In this document: positions 43,845 to 52,782 of the stretch, piece after piece | How the letters are laid out: each line of letters begins with the position of its first letter | How positions within the stretch are numbered: the first letter of the stretch is position 1 | DNA from: an uncultured Campylobacter sp. | Lineage (GTDB): Bacteria > Campylobacterota > Campylobacteria > Campylobacterales > Campylobacteraceae | Assembly (NCBI RefSeq): GCF_938002845.1 | Contig: NZ_CALKZP010000037.1 | Location: 1 to 64,000 of the forward strand | Reading direction: 5' to 3' | DNA length: 64,000 nucleotides | Made by a program: the position numbers and the translations under genes | Notes under the pieces: model-generated | The model's input: the letters and a program-made list of their open reading frames with translations, nothing else | What the model was told of the DNA's origin: nothing | The model's database searches: none

Positions 43845-44435
43845 TTATTCGCATAATTTTTTAAAAATCAGCTCGCGCATGTCGTTTGCATTAAGCTGAA
43901 AATACAAAATCGCCTCACGGCGAGCCTTTTGATACTCGCGCCTCGTCTTTCCATCTGCTGCGCCGAGCTTTGCGCCATTAAATTTCGCCATACGCGCCGA
44001 ACTCAGCTCTTTTAGCCTCTCGCCGCCCGGAGAGATGCCGCCACTATAATTAAACCACTCTTTGCTTTGAAAAATATTAAATAAAATTTTAAAATCTACG
44101 AAATTTCCCTTATTATACTCGGCGCAAACCCCGTTTTTGTGGCTTACAGCGTAGATCGCGCCGTATCTGCGCTCGAAAAAATATAGTTTTATGAGCTTTG
44201 CGTTTTTGTCTAAATTTGCGCCGTTACCACCTAAAATCGCAAGCTTCGCATCGCCTCGCGTTTCGTAAGGGCCTAAAATCGCGCCGTTTTCGTATAGATT
44301 GTCGCCGTAAAAAGCGTATTTCGTATCTCCAAGCTCGTTTGAAAGAACGTAGGTTTTATCGCTTGCGGGCGAGTTTTTGCCCGCGCAGCCGAGCAGCGAC
44401 AGAACCAAAAACAGAGATGAGATAAAAAATTTCAT
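43845..44435 (-). CDS. Putative lipoprotein, paralogue of the 46-48 kb group
   Basis: A 196-residue protein with a lipoprotein signal (MKFFISSLFLVLSLLGC, lipobox LLGC). After the Cys it has the pattern YVLSNELGDTKYAFYGDNLYENGAILGPYE. It is shared in outline with the three lipoproteins further along (a YxFxGxxLYENGxxLG turn, a Cys-containing NGVCAEYNKGNFVDFK segment near 115). The C-terminal part is basic and helical. No function is known. Confidence 0.65.
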   Translation of the reverse strand: MKFFISSLFLVLSLLGCAGKNSPASDKTYVLSNELGDTKYAFYGDNLYENGAILGPYETRGDAKLAILGGNGANLDKNAKLIKLYFFERRYGAIYAVSHKNGVCAEYNKGNFVDFKILFNIFQSKEWFNYSGGISPGGERLKELSSARMAKFNGAKLGAADGKTRREYQKARREAILYFQLNANDMRELIFKKLCE

Positions 44436-44913
44436 CGCAAAAACCCTTTAAATTTTAAAATTTTGCCGAATTTATGAAGCGAAAATCGGCAAAGCGAAAT
44501 TTGCTAAATTTACCGCATTTACCGCGCGCAAATTTTAAATTTGCTTTTCAAATGCCGCCGCTTTGCTCGCGCAGACGTAAATTTTAAAATTTTGCGCCGC
44601 TTGCAAAGGCTAAATTTAAAAGCCGCGCGCGAAACGTAAATTTAAACCGCAGCGCAAATTTAGCCGCAAGGACCTGCGCGAACCGGCTAAATTTAAAATT
44701 TAACGGCGCAGCTTTATCGCCGAGCCGGGCTGCACTTGCTTTTGCCGCTTTTTAAAATTTTAAATTTACCTGCAAATTTTGTTTTCTAGCTCATCCATAA
44801 GCGCGGCTATGTCATCATCAATCGCACCTTGCGCTGCTGCTCGTTTAAATTTTACGCGCCGCTTTAAATTTTACAAGCCGTAAATTTAAATCGGCACGAG
44901 ATCCAAAACCGCA
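44436..44913. repeat. Gene-free tract of AAATTT words with a coding-like remnant
   Basis: A 478-bp region dense in AAATTT/TAAATTTTAAAATTT words. On the minus strand, 44873-44766 is open and encodes an ordinary protein end (RAAAQGAIDDDIAALMDELE, then NKICR and stop), but no start codon precedes it. This may be the last part of a decayed gene. Nothing else is recognised. Confidence 0.5.
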
Positions 44914-45945
44914 CTAAATATAATAGATGCTGTTTTTAATATTTTTGCCGTCGAGTTCGTTTTTGCGCCACGAACTCTCGTCGTTTAGCACGATCCAGCG
45001 CTTCTCCTCCTCGCGGTAAAACCAGTCCTTGTCGATCTGATAGTAGATCTGGCATCCCGAAATTTCGATGATGTTGGCGATGTTGTTGTCGTGGTAGTTG
45101 TTCTCATCAAAGTCGGTGAAGGTGCGCTGCCCCATCTCGGCGTAGAGCTCGTTTAAAATTTGAAGCATCTCGCTTAGGCGCGTATCCATCTTCTCGACCT
45201 GAAGCCCAAGCTCGTTAGCCTCTCTGAATAAGATCGGATAGTCGTGCGACGGATAGCCGCTGTTTAGCTTGTCGCTGATAAAGGCGATCTTTTGCTCATC
45301 TTCGAAGTGGTAGCGCAGAATTTCGCGGCAAATTTTAAGCGACAGGCTACTTGCGCGATCGACGGCGCCAAAAACGAGCGGATGAATATATTTATAAAGC
45401 TCCTTGTACGGGTTCTCGTCGTTCGGGCGCTCGTTATTTTTCCAAAGCTTCACCACGCGGCTTAGCTCGTCCATCGATACGTTGGCTTGATCGTTGGTGT
45501 TCGTAACCGGCGAAAGCTCGTGTCGCAGCGAAGTATCGACCGACGTGAGATAGCCTAGCGGCCCCATTAAAATTTTATTCGCCCCAAGCGCCATCATCGT
45601 AGCCGCCGAAGCGCAGTTTGCAGGCACCAGCGCGATCAGCTCGTCGCAGTGGTTGCGTAGGATCGAGACGATCTTAAGCGAGGCGATGCCGCTGCCGCCG
45701 TCGCTTTTGATGTAAAGGTAGAGCTTTTCGAAATGCTTGCCCTTGAGGTGGTCGTTGATACTGATCGCGTCGTTGCCGCAGACGCTGCCCGCGCCCGAGT
45801 TAAAATAGGTAAGCAGCGGCGCGCCCAGATATTTCTCGATATTCGTGATCACCTCTTGCGTTTGCTTCATCAAGATCGGCGGTTGCTTCGCCGCCTTTTT
45901 GGCGCCCTGCCTATGCGGCTCTTCGTCTTTGGATAAAAATCCCAT
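44914..45945 (-). CDS. Clp-fold serine protease (serine dehydrogenase proteinase family)
   Basis: A 343-residue protein of the SDH-proteinase family (Clp/crotonase fold, related to prokaryotic SppA-like enzymes). Visible are YLYIKSDGGSGIASLKIVSIL near residue 90, the strand LIALVPANCASAATMMALGANKI near 120 containing the nucleophile Ser (CASAA), and LMGPLGYLTSVDTS near 145. A helical C-terminal half and a YRE EEK RWIVLND end follow. There is no signal peptide, so a cytosolic or membrane-associated peptidase is likely. Substrate unknown. It starts 26 bp downstream of the lipoprotein gene at 45972. Confidence 0.75.
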   Translation of the reverse strand: MGFLSKDEEPHRQGAKKAAKQPPILMKQTQEVITNIEKYLGAPLLTYFNSGAGSVCGNDAISINDHLKGKHFEKLYLYIKSDGGSGIASLKIVSILRNHCDELIALVPANCASAATMMALGANKILMGPLGYLTSVDTSLRHELSPVTNTNDQANVSMDELSRVVKLWKNNERPNDENPYKELYKYIHPLVFGAVDRASSLSLKICREILRYHFEDEQKIAFISDKLNSGYPSHDYPILFREANELGLQVEKMDTRLSEMLQILNELYAEMGQRTFTDFDENNYHDNNIANIIEISGCQIYYQIDKDWFYREEEKRWIVLNDESSWRKNELDGKNIKNSIYYI

Positions 45946-45971
45946 GTTTTTCCTTTCGTGTTGGTTTGGTT

Positions 45972-46595
45972 TTAAAATTTTAACTTACAAATATCGCGCA
46001 ATTTGTCTTGGTGCCACTCGATGCTCTCTTTAACCGTATTGCCTAGAGCCGTATGCGGGCTTTGCAAAAACGCCCTACTATTTTTTAGTCTTGAGCCCAC
46101 GTATTCATAGCGTGAGATCACGTTTGCGCTGGAGCTTTGCGACACCGAAGCCGAAAACGAGTATGAATAAAGCGGCGCGGAGGAAGCGTAGCCGCTAAAG
46201 TGCTCTGTCAGGTTTACGAATTTGCCCTCCGCAAATGCCTTGCAAACGCTGCCGCTCGCGGAATACTCAGCGATTCGTAGCTCTTTATTGGGCGTAAAAA
46301 CGTAGATCGTAAATTTATTTAGACCTCGTTGCGAAATTTGATCCTTAGCCGTGCCGACTCCTCTTTCGTCCGTAAATAGATAGAGATTGGAGCCCTCCTT
46401 TTCATATCTTCCTAAGATTGCGTCATCTTTTAAAAGCACGCCGCCTGAAATTTTATACTCGGTGACGGTCTGCCCGTCGTAGCTCATCATCACGGAATTT
46501 TCCGGATGTAGCTCGGCTTGCGAATACTTTACCTTCATACAGCCTGCGAGCAGCGCGACCGCCGCAAGCAGCGCTAAAATTTTAATTTTATCCAT
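45972..46595 (-). CDS. Putative lipoprotein
   Basis: A 207-residue protein starting MDKIKILALLAAVALLAGC (lipobox LAGC); GGGGGAG lies 2 bases before this ATG, so it is preferred over 46619. After the Cys: MMSYDGQTVTEYKISGGVLLKDDAILGRYEKEG, the same order as in the next two genes (phosphate-free acidic turn, LYxxGxxLGxY), and SGSVCKAFAEGKFVNLTEHF near 120. It is probably anchored in the outer or inner membrane facing the periplasm. One of four related genes. Confidence 0.68.
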   Translation of the reverse strand: MDKIKILALLAAVALLAGCMKVKYSQAELHPENSVMMSYDGQTVTEYKISGGVLLKDDAILGRYEKEGSNLYLFTDERGVGTAKDQISQRGLNKFTIYVFTPNKELRIAEYSASGSVCKAFAEGKFVNLTEHFSGYASSAPLYSYSFSASVSQSSSANVISRYEYVGSRLKNSRAFLQSPHTALGNTVKESIEWHQDKLRDICKLKF

Positions 46596-46609
46596 AACTC
46601 CCCCGAAGT

Positions 46610-47221
46610 TTATCTGCAAAAATCGTCTAAAATCATGGTTTTAAGACCCTCGGTCGCCTTTTTGAAAAATCCAGCCACAGCCAAGTCCTCCGCGATATAT
46701 TTCGTATCTTTGCGATCGATCGCTTTTTCAAAATTCATATTTTTATATGCGCTTAGTCCTTTCGAGCTCATATTTTGCACCGAGCTCTCGCTTTTTGAAA
46801 TTCTACCGTCCGCATAAAGCCAATCGCCGTCTTTAAACATATTTGAAGTATAGTCGAAATTTACGTATCTGCCTGCATTATAGACGCTGCAAATCCCATC
46901 TTTATGCCAAATGCTAAATACCATAGCCCTTTCATCGTTAAAAAGATAAAATTTCATCCTCTTAGCATTCAGCGCAGACTTGTAGTTATTGCCGTAAGAC
47001 TTGCCCGCTTCGTCGAGCACAAGCATCCTAAACTCGCTTCTATCCATAGAATAAGAGCCTAAATTTCTGCCGTTTTCATACAGATCCTCGCCCGCAAATT
47101 TATAGATCACAGTTTTGTTGCCGTCGTAAAATTTAAACTCCTTGTCGCTCTTAGCCGGGCGCAATATCGCGCATCCTCCAAGTAGTGCCGCCAAAACAGC
47201 TAAAATTATAAAATTTTTCAT
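46610..47221 (-). CDS. Putative lipoprotein, tandem paralogue
   Basis: A 203-residue protein with the signal MKNFIILAVLAALLGGC (lipobox LGGC). It shares FYDGNKTVIYKFAGEDLYENGRNLGSYSMD and a Cys-containing HKDGICSVYNAGRYVNFDY segment near 118 with its neighbours. Its first 70 bp, with the ribosome-binding site AAGGAGTGATG, are almost identical to those of the next gene. This points to a recent duplication or conversion limited to the 5' end. Unknown function. Confidence 0.68.
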   Translation of the reverse strand: MKNFIILAVLAALLGGCAILRPAKSDKEFKFYDGNKTVIYKFAGEDLYENGRNLGSYSMDRSEFRMLVLDEAGKSYGNNYKSALNAKRMKFYLFNDERAMVFSIWHKDGICSVYNAGRYVNFDYTSNMFKDGDWLYADGRISKSESSVQNMSSKGLSAYKNMNFEKAIDRKDTKYIAEDLAVAGFFKKATEGLKTMILDDFCR

Positions 47222-47237
47222 TCATCACTCCTTAAAT

Positions 47238-47879
47238 TTAATCCAACCTTTTAGACTTTTCTCTGCAAAGCAGACCAAGAAGCGTAGCACCGCTAAGCAC
47301 GACGGATTTTTTCACATGATCTGCTACTGTCGAATTTAGTTTTTCTAAAATTTTTTTATCCACATAAGATAACTTTTCATTAACGAAATCATACCTGGAT
47401 GAAATTTTCCCCATTCCTTTTCTTGACATCAAAACATCATAACTATATGCCACGATCGGCTCACCTCGTGAATATATAGTGATATACTCCTTTATATGTA
47501 CATATTTTCCTGCGGACAATGCTTTACAAACGCCGTCATTATGGCTAAAAGAGATTACTTTAAGAAATTCGTTCGGAACGAATATTATCTCCGTAATTTT
47601 TTTAGAATTATGTTCCTTTATCGCACTGGGATCTATATAACCATTTCCCATTTCATCCGTATAAATCTGCATACCAAGTCCCGGTGCTGTAAGATATTTG
47701 CCTAACACTTTACCGTTTTTATAAAGCTTTCCGTTATGAGCTCGGTACTCAGTAGAAATATTTCTGTCATAACTTAGCAATACGCTATCTTCCGATCGGG
47801 CAATCTTGCTTTGATCTTTTTTGCTCGCGCATCCTCCAAGTAGTGCCGCCAAAACGGCAAAAACTATAAAATTTTTCAT
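47238..47879 (-). CDS. Putative lipoprotein, tandem paralogue
   Basis: A 213-residue protein with the signal MKNFIVFAVLAALLGGC (lipobox LGGC). The body has LLSYDRNISTEYRAHNGKLYKNGKVLGKYLT and SHNDGVCKALSAGKYVHIKE near 115, as in the paralogues. The C-terminal part differs and ends in a basic helix (LGLLCREKSKRLD). It is AT-richer than its neighbours. The gene is 16 bp upstream of the 46610 gene on the same strand, likely one transcript. Confidence 0.68.
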   Translation of the reverse strand: MKNFIVFAVLAALLGGCASKKDQSKIARSEDSVLLSYDRNISTEYRAHNGKLYKNGKVLGKYLTAPGLGMQIYTDEMGNGYIDPSAIKEHNSKKITEIIFVPNEFLKVISFSHNDGVCKALSAGKYVHIKEYITIYSRGEPIVAYSYDVLMSRKGMGKISSRYDFVNEKLSYVDKKILEKLNSTVADHVKKSVVLSGATLLGLLCREKSKRLD

Positions 47880-47988
47880 TCATCACTCCTTAAATTCTAA
47901 TCTTTCGCCGCACCTTGTCGGCGTATCGCGAGCCCTACCTCAAAATTTCAAGGCGTTTTGCGCCCTCAAATTTTAAAATTTGCTCGCC

Positions 47989-48975
47989 CTACTTCTCGCC
48001 GAAGCGCTCCTTTAAAATTTTATACGCCTCGTTGATCTCCTGAAGCTTCTTCGTGCCCTCCTGGATGATCTCCTCGTCTGCGCCCTTGCCCATCAGGATG
48101 TCGGGGTGGTATTTTTTAACGAGCTCGCGATATTTTTTCTTGATCTCACTAAACGTAGCGTCCTTGGAGAGTCCCAAAATTTCATACGGATCTCTTTTGC
48201 TTTTAGCAGAGCTTTGCGAGCCGCCCGAATAGTCACTACCATATCCACCAGAATATCCGCCGCCGTATGAGCCGCTAGAACTTTGCGAGCCTCCGTAGCC
48301 CGAACCCGCCGTGCCGCCATATCCGTAGCCGGTGCCGCCGCCGTAACTGCTGCTTCCGTAGCCGCCGGTGCTTCTGCCGCCGTATTTGTCCCAATACCCG
48401 CCGCTTCTTGTGCTATAGCCGTCGTATTCGTCGTAAGCGGAGCTGCTTTGCGAGCCGCCGTTTTCGTAATATGTGCCGTAAAAGCTGCGCTCAAAGGTCG
48501 CAAACATCTGGCTTTGGATATGCTCGGGCAAGCCCAATCCGTCGCAGATCTGCGAGATCGTGCGCCGCTCTGCCGCGCTAAAACCGCGATCGACGTAGGC
48601 TAAATTTAAAAAGAAATAGATTAGCCCAGTTTTGCGGCTCGGGCTCGGGCGGTAGGTTTGGTTATATTTCTCGGCGAGCTCGCGCACGTTTGCAAGGCTT
48701 TCTTTCTCGACTTTGTAAACGAGCTTCAGCGCCTCGCGTTCGCGCTCGCCGGCGCCCATTTGGCGCACCAAATCGTCCAAAATTTCGCTTATCATCGCAG
48801 CTTCGGACTCGCTTACGTGCCCGTCGCTTTTGGCAACCTTGGCTAGAAGCGCTACTAAAATTTTAGCCTCTCCTAGCTGCATTCGCGCCTTGCCGCGATA
48901 GCCGGAGTTACCGAAAACTCCGCCGATCTGAGCGAAAATATAAAGCGCGATTAAAAGAAATACGATGCCGAGCAC
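47989..48975 (-). CDS. TerB-DnaJ membrane co-chaperone (DjlA-like)
   Basis: A 328-residue protein. An N-terminal membrane anchor (MLGIVFLLIALYIFAQIGGVF) is followed by a TerB-like helical domain (residues 35-160, ILVALLAKVAKSDGHVSESEAAMI, AYVDRGFSAAERRTI). A 90-residue Gly/Tyr/Ser linker follows (repeats of GGYG, GGSQSSS). The C-terminal J domain (DPYEILGLSKDAT, KYHPDILMGKG with the HPD motif) would stimulate a DnaK/HSP70. The domain order is that of DjlA. It lies 3 bp after purL. Confidence 0.88.
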   Translation of the reverse strand: MLGIVFLLIALYIFAQIGGVFGNSGYRGKARMQLGEAKILVALLAKVAKSDGHVSESEAAMISEILDDLVRQMGAGEREREALKLVYKVEKESLANVRELAEKYNQTYRPSPSRKTGLIYFFLNLAYVDRGFSAAERRTISQICDGLGLPEHIQSQMFATFERSFYGTYYENGGSQSSSAYDEYDGYSTRSGGYWDKYGGRSTGGYGSSSYGGGTGYGYGGTAGSGYGGSQSSSGSYGGGYSGGYGSDYSGGSQSSAKSKRDPYEILGLSKDATFSEIKKKYRELVKKYHPDILMGKGADEEIIQEGTKKLQEINEAYKILKERFGEK

Positions 48976-48978
48976 GCG

Positions 48979-51174
48979 CTAATCTTCGCTCTTTACGATC
49001 TTGGCAAACTCGCCGAAGTAAATTTCTTTTAGCGCGTTTACGTTTTTACGGACGGAATTTATGCGAAACTCTTCGCCGCCGCTGGTGCCTAGGCGCATCA
49101 AGCTTAGCCCGTATTTTGCGGCCAGCTCTTTAAATTCCGCCTCGTCGCGCACGCCGAAAATCGCGCGCGAAAAGCTCTCGTCGAAAATATCTCTACTATC
49201 GTCGCAGCTCATCTCAAACTCGCCGCCTACGCCGCCTACGCACGCCATCTTCGCAAGCGTGATCGCTACGCCGCCGATACCTACAGAGTTTGCAAATGCC
49301 AAAACCCCGCTCTTGCCGGCTTCTATCGCGAAATCCCACAAAGCGCGCTCGATTTTTAAATTTAACTCTGGCAGGCTGCCTGCGACGCGGTTTTCTACCG
49401 CTTTCATATAAAGCGAGCCCGCAAAAACGCCCTTCGTATCGCCTACCAGATAGACGCTCACGCCGCTAGCGCAAAAATCGCTAGGGATGATCTCGCCCTC
49501 GTTTGTGCCCACGCAGACGATCGCGGGAGTGGGCTGGATGCTAACGCCGCCCGTTTCGTTATATAGGCTTACGTTGCCGCTTACGACGGGGGTATTTAGC
49601 GCGGCACAAGCCTGCTTGATCCCCTCGCAGCCCTGCGCGAACTGCCACATAACCTCTGGATTTTGCGGATTGCCGTAGTTTAGGCAGTCTGTGATAGCTA
49701 AGGGCGTCGCGCCGCTCATCGCGACCTTTCGCCCCGCCGATGCTACCGCTAGCGCCGCGCCTATGCGAGGATGGACGTAATTCATCCGCGTGTTGCAGTC
49801 CGCAGCCATCGCGAGCTTGACGCCGTTTTGCTTAACTCGCATCACCGCAGCGCCCAGCATGCCGGGACGCTTAGCGGAGTTTAACCCCACGTTGGCATCG
49901 TATTGATCGTAGATGTAGGATTTATTTAGCACTTCGGGGTCCTCAAAAATTTTATCAAACGCCGCGTCCAGCTCGCGCTCGCTCGCGCCGCAGCCGCATA
50001 AATTTTGCCGCGCGATCTGCGCCATATATGCAGGCTCTTTTATCGGGCGATCCAGCACGGGAGCCGCCTCGCTAAGCGGCTCGATCGGAATGACGCCCGC
50101 CAGCTCGCCGTGCCAAAAAAGCTCCATCTTGCCGCTATCGGTCACCTCGCCGATTACGGCGGCATCAAGATCCCATTTAGCAAAAATTTCTTTGATTTTC
50201 TCCTCGCAGCCCTTTTTGGCGCAGATCAGCATGCGCTCTTGACTCTCACTCAGCATCAGCTCATACGGACTCATCCCCTCCTCGCGCATCGGCATGCAGT
50301 CTAAATTTAACCTCATGCCGCTGCCGCTGCGCCCCGCCATCTCAAAGCTGCTTGAAGTAAGCCCCGCCGCGCCCATATCCTGGATACCCACGACGTAGTC
50401 GGTCTTAAAAAGCTCCAAGCACGCCTCCATCAGCAGCTTTTCGGCGAACGGATCGCCCACCTGCACCGTCGGGCGCAGAGATTTGTTTGCGTCGTTAAAG
50501 CTATCGCTCGCCATCACGGCTCCGCCGAGCCCGTCGCGCCCCGTCTTAGAGCCCGCGTAGATCACGCTGTTGCCCACGCCTTCGGCCCTGCCGTAGAAAA
50601 TTTCATCCTTTTTAACGATACCAAGAGCAAAGGCATTAACTAAAATGTTGCCGTCAAAGCTCTTATCGAAGCTTGTCTCACCGCCGATCGTAGGGATGCC
50701 CATGCAGTTGCCGTAGTGCGCGATGCCGGCAACCGCGCCCTTAAGCAGATAGCGCTGCTTTCGTGCATTCTCGCTTCTTCCTCGCACCTCGCCGAAGCGA
50801 AGCGAGTTCATATTGGCTTCGACGCGCGCGCCCATCGTAAAGATATCGCGCAGTATCCCGCCCACGCCGGTCGCAGCGCCCTGAAACGGCTCGATGAAGC
50901 TAGGGTGGTTGTGGCTTTCCATCTTAAAAACCGCAGCCATGCCGCCGCCGATGTCGATGACGCCTGCATTTTCACCGGGGCCTTGGATAACCCAAGGCGC
51001 CTTGGTCGGAAAGCCGCTTAAGTATTTTTTGCTCGATTTGTAGCTACAGTGCTCGCTCCACATCGCGCTAAAAATCCCAAGCTCGAGCAGATTTGGCTCG
51101 CGACCTAAAATTTTTAAAATTTTTTCATATTCTTCGTCTGAAATTTTATGTGCCGCTACTACTTTTTTGTCCAT
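48979..51174 (-). CDS. purL: Phosphoribosylformylglycinamidine synthase PurL
   Basis: A 731-residue ATP-dependent enzyme that makes FGAM in purine synthesis, of the small type that works with PurQ and PurS. Marks: LGIFSAMWSEHCSYKSSKKYL near residue 30, GGGMAAVFKMESHNHPS near 80, FTMGARVEANMNSLRFGE near 110, VGIQDMGAAGLTSSSFEMA near 260, and MLSESQERMLICA near 305. Start and length are normal. It is upstream of djlA-like on the minus strand, separate from purH. Confidence 0.96.
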   Translation of the reverse strand: MDKKVVAAHKISDEEYEKILKILGREPNLLELGIFSAMWSEHCSYKSSKKYLSGFPTKAPWVIQGPGENAGVIDIGGGMAAVFKMESHNHPSFIEPFQGAATGVGGILRDIFTMGARVEANMNSLRFGEVRGRSENARKQRYLLKGAVAGIAHYGNCMGIPTIGGETSFDKSFDGNILVNAFALGIVKKDEIFYGRAEGVGNSVIYAGSKTGRDGLGGAVMASDSFNDANKSLRPTVQVGDPFAEKLLMEACLELFKTDYVVGIQDMGAAGLTSSSFEMAGRSGSGMRLNLDCMPMREEGMSPYELMLSESQERMLICAKKGCEEKIKEIFAKWDLDAAVIGEVTDSGKMELFWHGELAGVIPIEPLSEAAPVLDRPIKEPAYMAQIARQNLCGCGASERELDAAFDKIFEDPEVLNKSYIYDQYDANVGLNSAKRPGMLGAAVMRVKQNGVKLAMAADCNTRMNYVHPRIGAALAVASAGRKVAMSGATPLAITDCLNYGNPQNPEVMWQFAQGCEGIKQACAALNTPVVSGNVSLYNETGGVSIQPTPAIVCVGTNEGEIIPSDFCASGVSVYLVGDTKGVFAGSLYMKAVENRVAGSLPELNLKIERALWDFAIEAGKSGVLAFANSVGIGGVAITLAKMACVGGVGGEFEMSCDDSRDIFDESFSRAIFGVRDEAEFKELAAKYGLSLMRLGTSGGEEFRINSVRKNVNALKEIYFGEFAKIVKSED

Positions 51175-51238
51175 TTTTTCGCCCTTTTCGCCGTTAAATT
51201 TAGGTCCGTATGATAGCTAAAATTTTCTATCATTTCGA

Positions 51239-51994
51239 TTAATCTTCGCCCTTTTTAAGATACTTCTCGTAAAGTTTCGCCTCTTTTAAAAACGCGTAAA
51301 ATGCGTTAATGTTTGCCGTGATAAATCCCTTGCGCCCGTCAAAAAGCGATCTGCGCAAAATGTATGATTTAAAAAACGCAAACGGATAGATCAGCAAAAG
51401 CTTCGCAAGGCTCGGCTTCTTACCCTTCTCAAAATCCCCCTGCGCGCGCAGCGTGGAGTAGTTGTTGTTTTTCATAACGAGCTCGGCGATCGGCTTTTCG
51501 CTAAAGTGATTGATGCAAAATTTGCTCTTTTTCACCGCGCCCTTTACGATCGAAATTTGCGCGTGTACTCCCATATTTTTATACTCGCCGCACTCCTTGC
51601 GAAAGAAGCGGATGTGAGTATTTTTGCGCACGAGATCCGAGCACTTGCGCCCGAGCGAGTATTCATGAAATTTAATATCCAGCGCCGAATAATCGCTCTG
51701 GCTCATAAACTCCTCTATCTCGCCTTTTAGCTCAGGGCTTACCTCCTCGTCGCCGTCGAGATTTAGCACCCATTCGTTGCTACATAGCGAAAACGCGTAG
51801 TTTTTCTGCACCCCCTCGCCCCGCCAGTCGTGATGGTAAATTTTATCGGTAAATTTACGCGCGATTTGCAGCGTGGCATCGGTGCTGCCGCTATCGACGA
51901 TTATGATCTCGGCGAAATCCGCCACGCTACGCAGCATACGCTCGATGTGGCGCTCCTCATTCATCACTATTGCATAAACGGACGCTTTAATCAT
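51239..51994 (-). CDS. Family 2 glycosyltransferase (WaaE/KdtX-like)
   Basis: A 251-residue enzyme starting MIKASVYAIVMNEERHIERM. ATG at 51994 overlaps the preceding deacetylase stop (ATGA) and has AAGGAA before it, so it is preferred to 52027. GT2 marks: IIIVDSGSTDATLQIA near residue 35, YHHDWRGEGVQKNYA near 55 and the metal-binding LNLDGDEEVSPEL near 80. Similar enzymes add heptose or glucose to the LPS inner core. It is the last gene of the LOS operon. Confidence 0.83.
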   Translation of the reverse strand: MIKASVYAIVMNEERHIERMLRSVADFAEIIIVDSGSTDATLQIARKFTDKIYHHDWRGEGVQKNYAFSLCSNEWVLNLDGDEEVSPELKGEIEEFMSQSDYSALDIKFHEYSLGRKCSDLVRKNTHIRFFRKECGEYKNMGVHAQISIVKGAVKKSKFCINHFSEKPIAELVMKNNNYSTLRAQGDFEKGKKPSLAKLLLIYPFAFFKSYILRRSLFDGRKGFITANINAFYAFLKEAKLYEKYLKKGED

Positions 51995-52782
51995 AGTTTG
52001 TTCCTTATCCTTGTAAATTTCAGCCAAAAATCAAAAAACCCCTCCGTACCCAAAATGCCGATACGCTTTACGGCGTATCTGTCGTCGCCTACCTCGTAAA
52101 GTCCACGCTTGACGACCACCGCGCCTTTAAAATTTGATCTAGCGATATTTAAAATTTCGTCGTTAAATTTACCGTACGGGTAGGCAAACACCTCGCACGG
52201 CTGAGCGCAAATACGCGCTACGCGAGCCTTGGATTCGATGATCTCGTCTGCGGCGAGCTGCGGATCGCTCGCGTAAGTAAGGTCTAAATTTACGTGGTGC
52301 ATCGTATGTGCGCCGAACTCCACCAGCCCGCTTGCTTGCATTTTTAAAATTTGCTCCTCGCTTAGCATCCGCGCAAGATGGGTCGTGTTAGCGCGCTCCC
52401 AGTCGTTTTGCGCGGCGTCCGGGACCAAAAATATGCTCGCTTTGAAATTGTATTTTTTCAAAATTTCAAAGGCGTCGGTAAAATTATTTTCAAACCCGTC
52501 ATCGAATGTGATGCAAACCGCCTTTTTAGGCAGCCGCTCTAGCGCGATAAGCTCGCTAAGCTTAAAGCTTTTAAAGCCATTTTTCGCAAGCCACGCGATC
52601 TGTCTTTCAAAATCCGCAGGCTTCAGCCGCCATTTGTCGAATTTATCGCCCTTGTGCTCCTCTACGCTATGATACATCAGCACCCGCGCCTTATGCCAGC
52701 CCTGCGGGATCCGCCACCAGTTATACCGCAGCGAAACGCCCGCTACGGCGGCAAAGATCAGAAAGGCTACAAAATAAATCAT
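51991..52782 (-). CDS. Polysaccharide deacetylase (NodB domain) 1
   Basis: A 263-residue protein with an N-terminal membrane anchor (MIYFVAFLIFAAVAGVSL). The NodB homology domain shows ITFDDGFENNFTDAFEIL (catalytic Asp and metal Asp) near residue 95, GAHTMHHVNLDL (metal His pair) near 150 and EVFAYPYGKFNDEIL near 190. It probably removes N-acetyl groups from a sugar of the lipooligosaccharide at the periplasmic face. It overlaps both neighbours by four bases (ATGA). Confidence 0.85.
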   Translation of the reverse strand: MIYFVAFLIFAAVAGVSLRYNWWRIPQGWHKARVLMYHSVEEHKGDKFDKWRLKPADFERQIAWLAKNGFKSFKLSELIALERLPKKAVCITFDDGFENNFTDAFEILKKYNFKASIFLVPDAAQNDWERANTTHLARMLSEEQILKMQASGLVEFGAHTMHHVNLDLTYASDPQLAADEIIESKARVARICAQPCEVFAYPYGKFNDEILNIARSNFKGAVVVKRGLYEVGDDRYAVKRIGILGTEGFFDFWLKFTRIRNKL

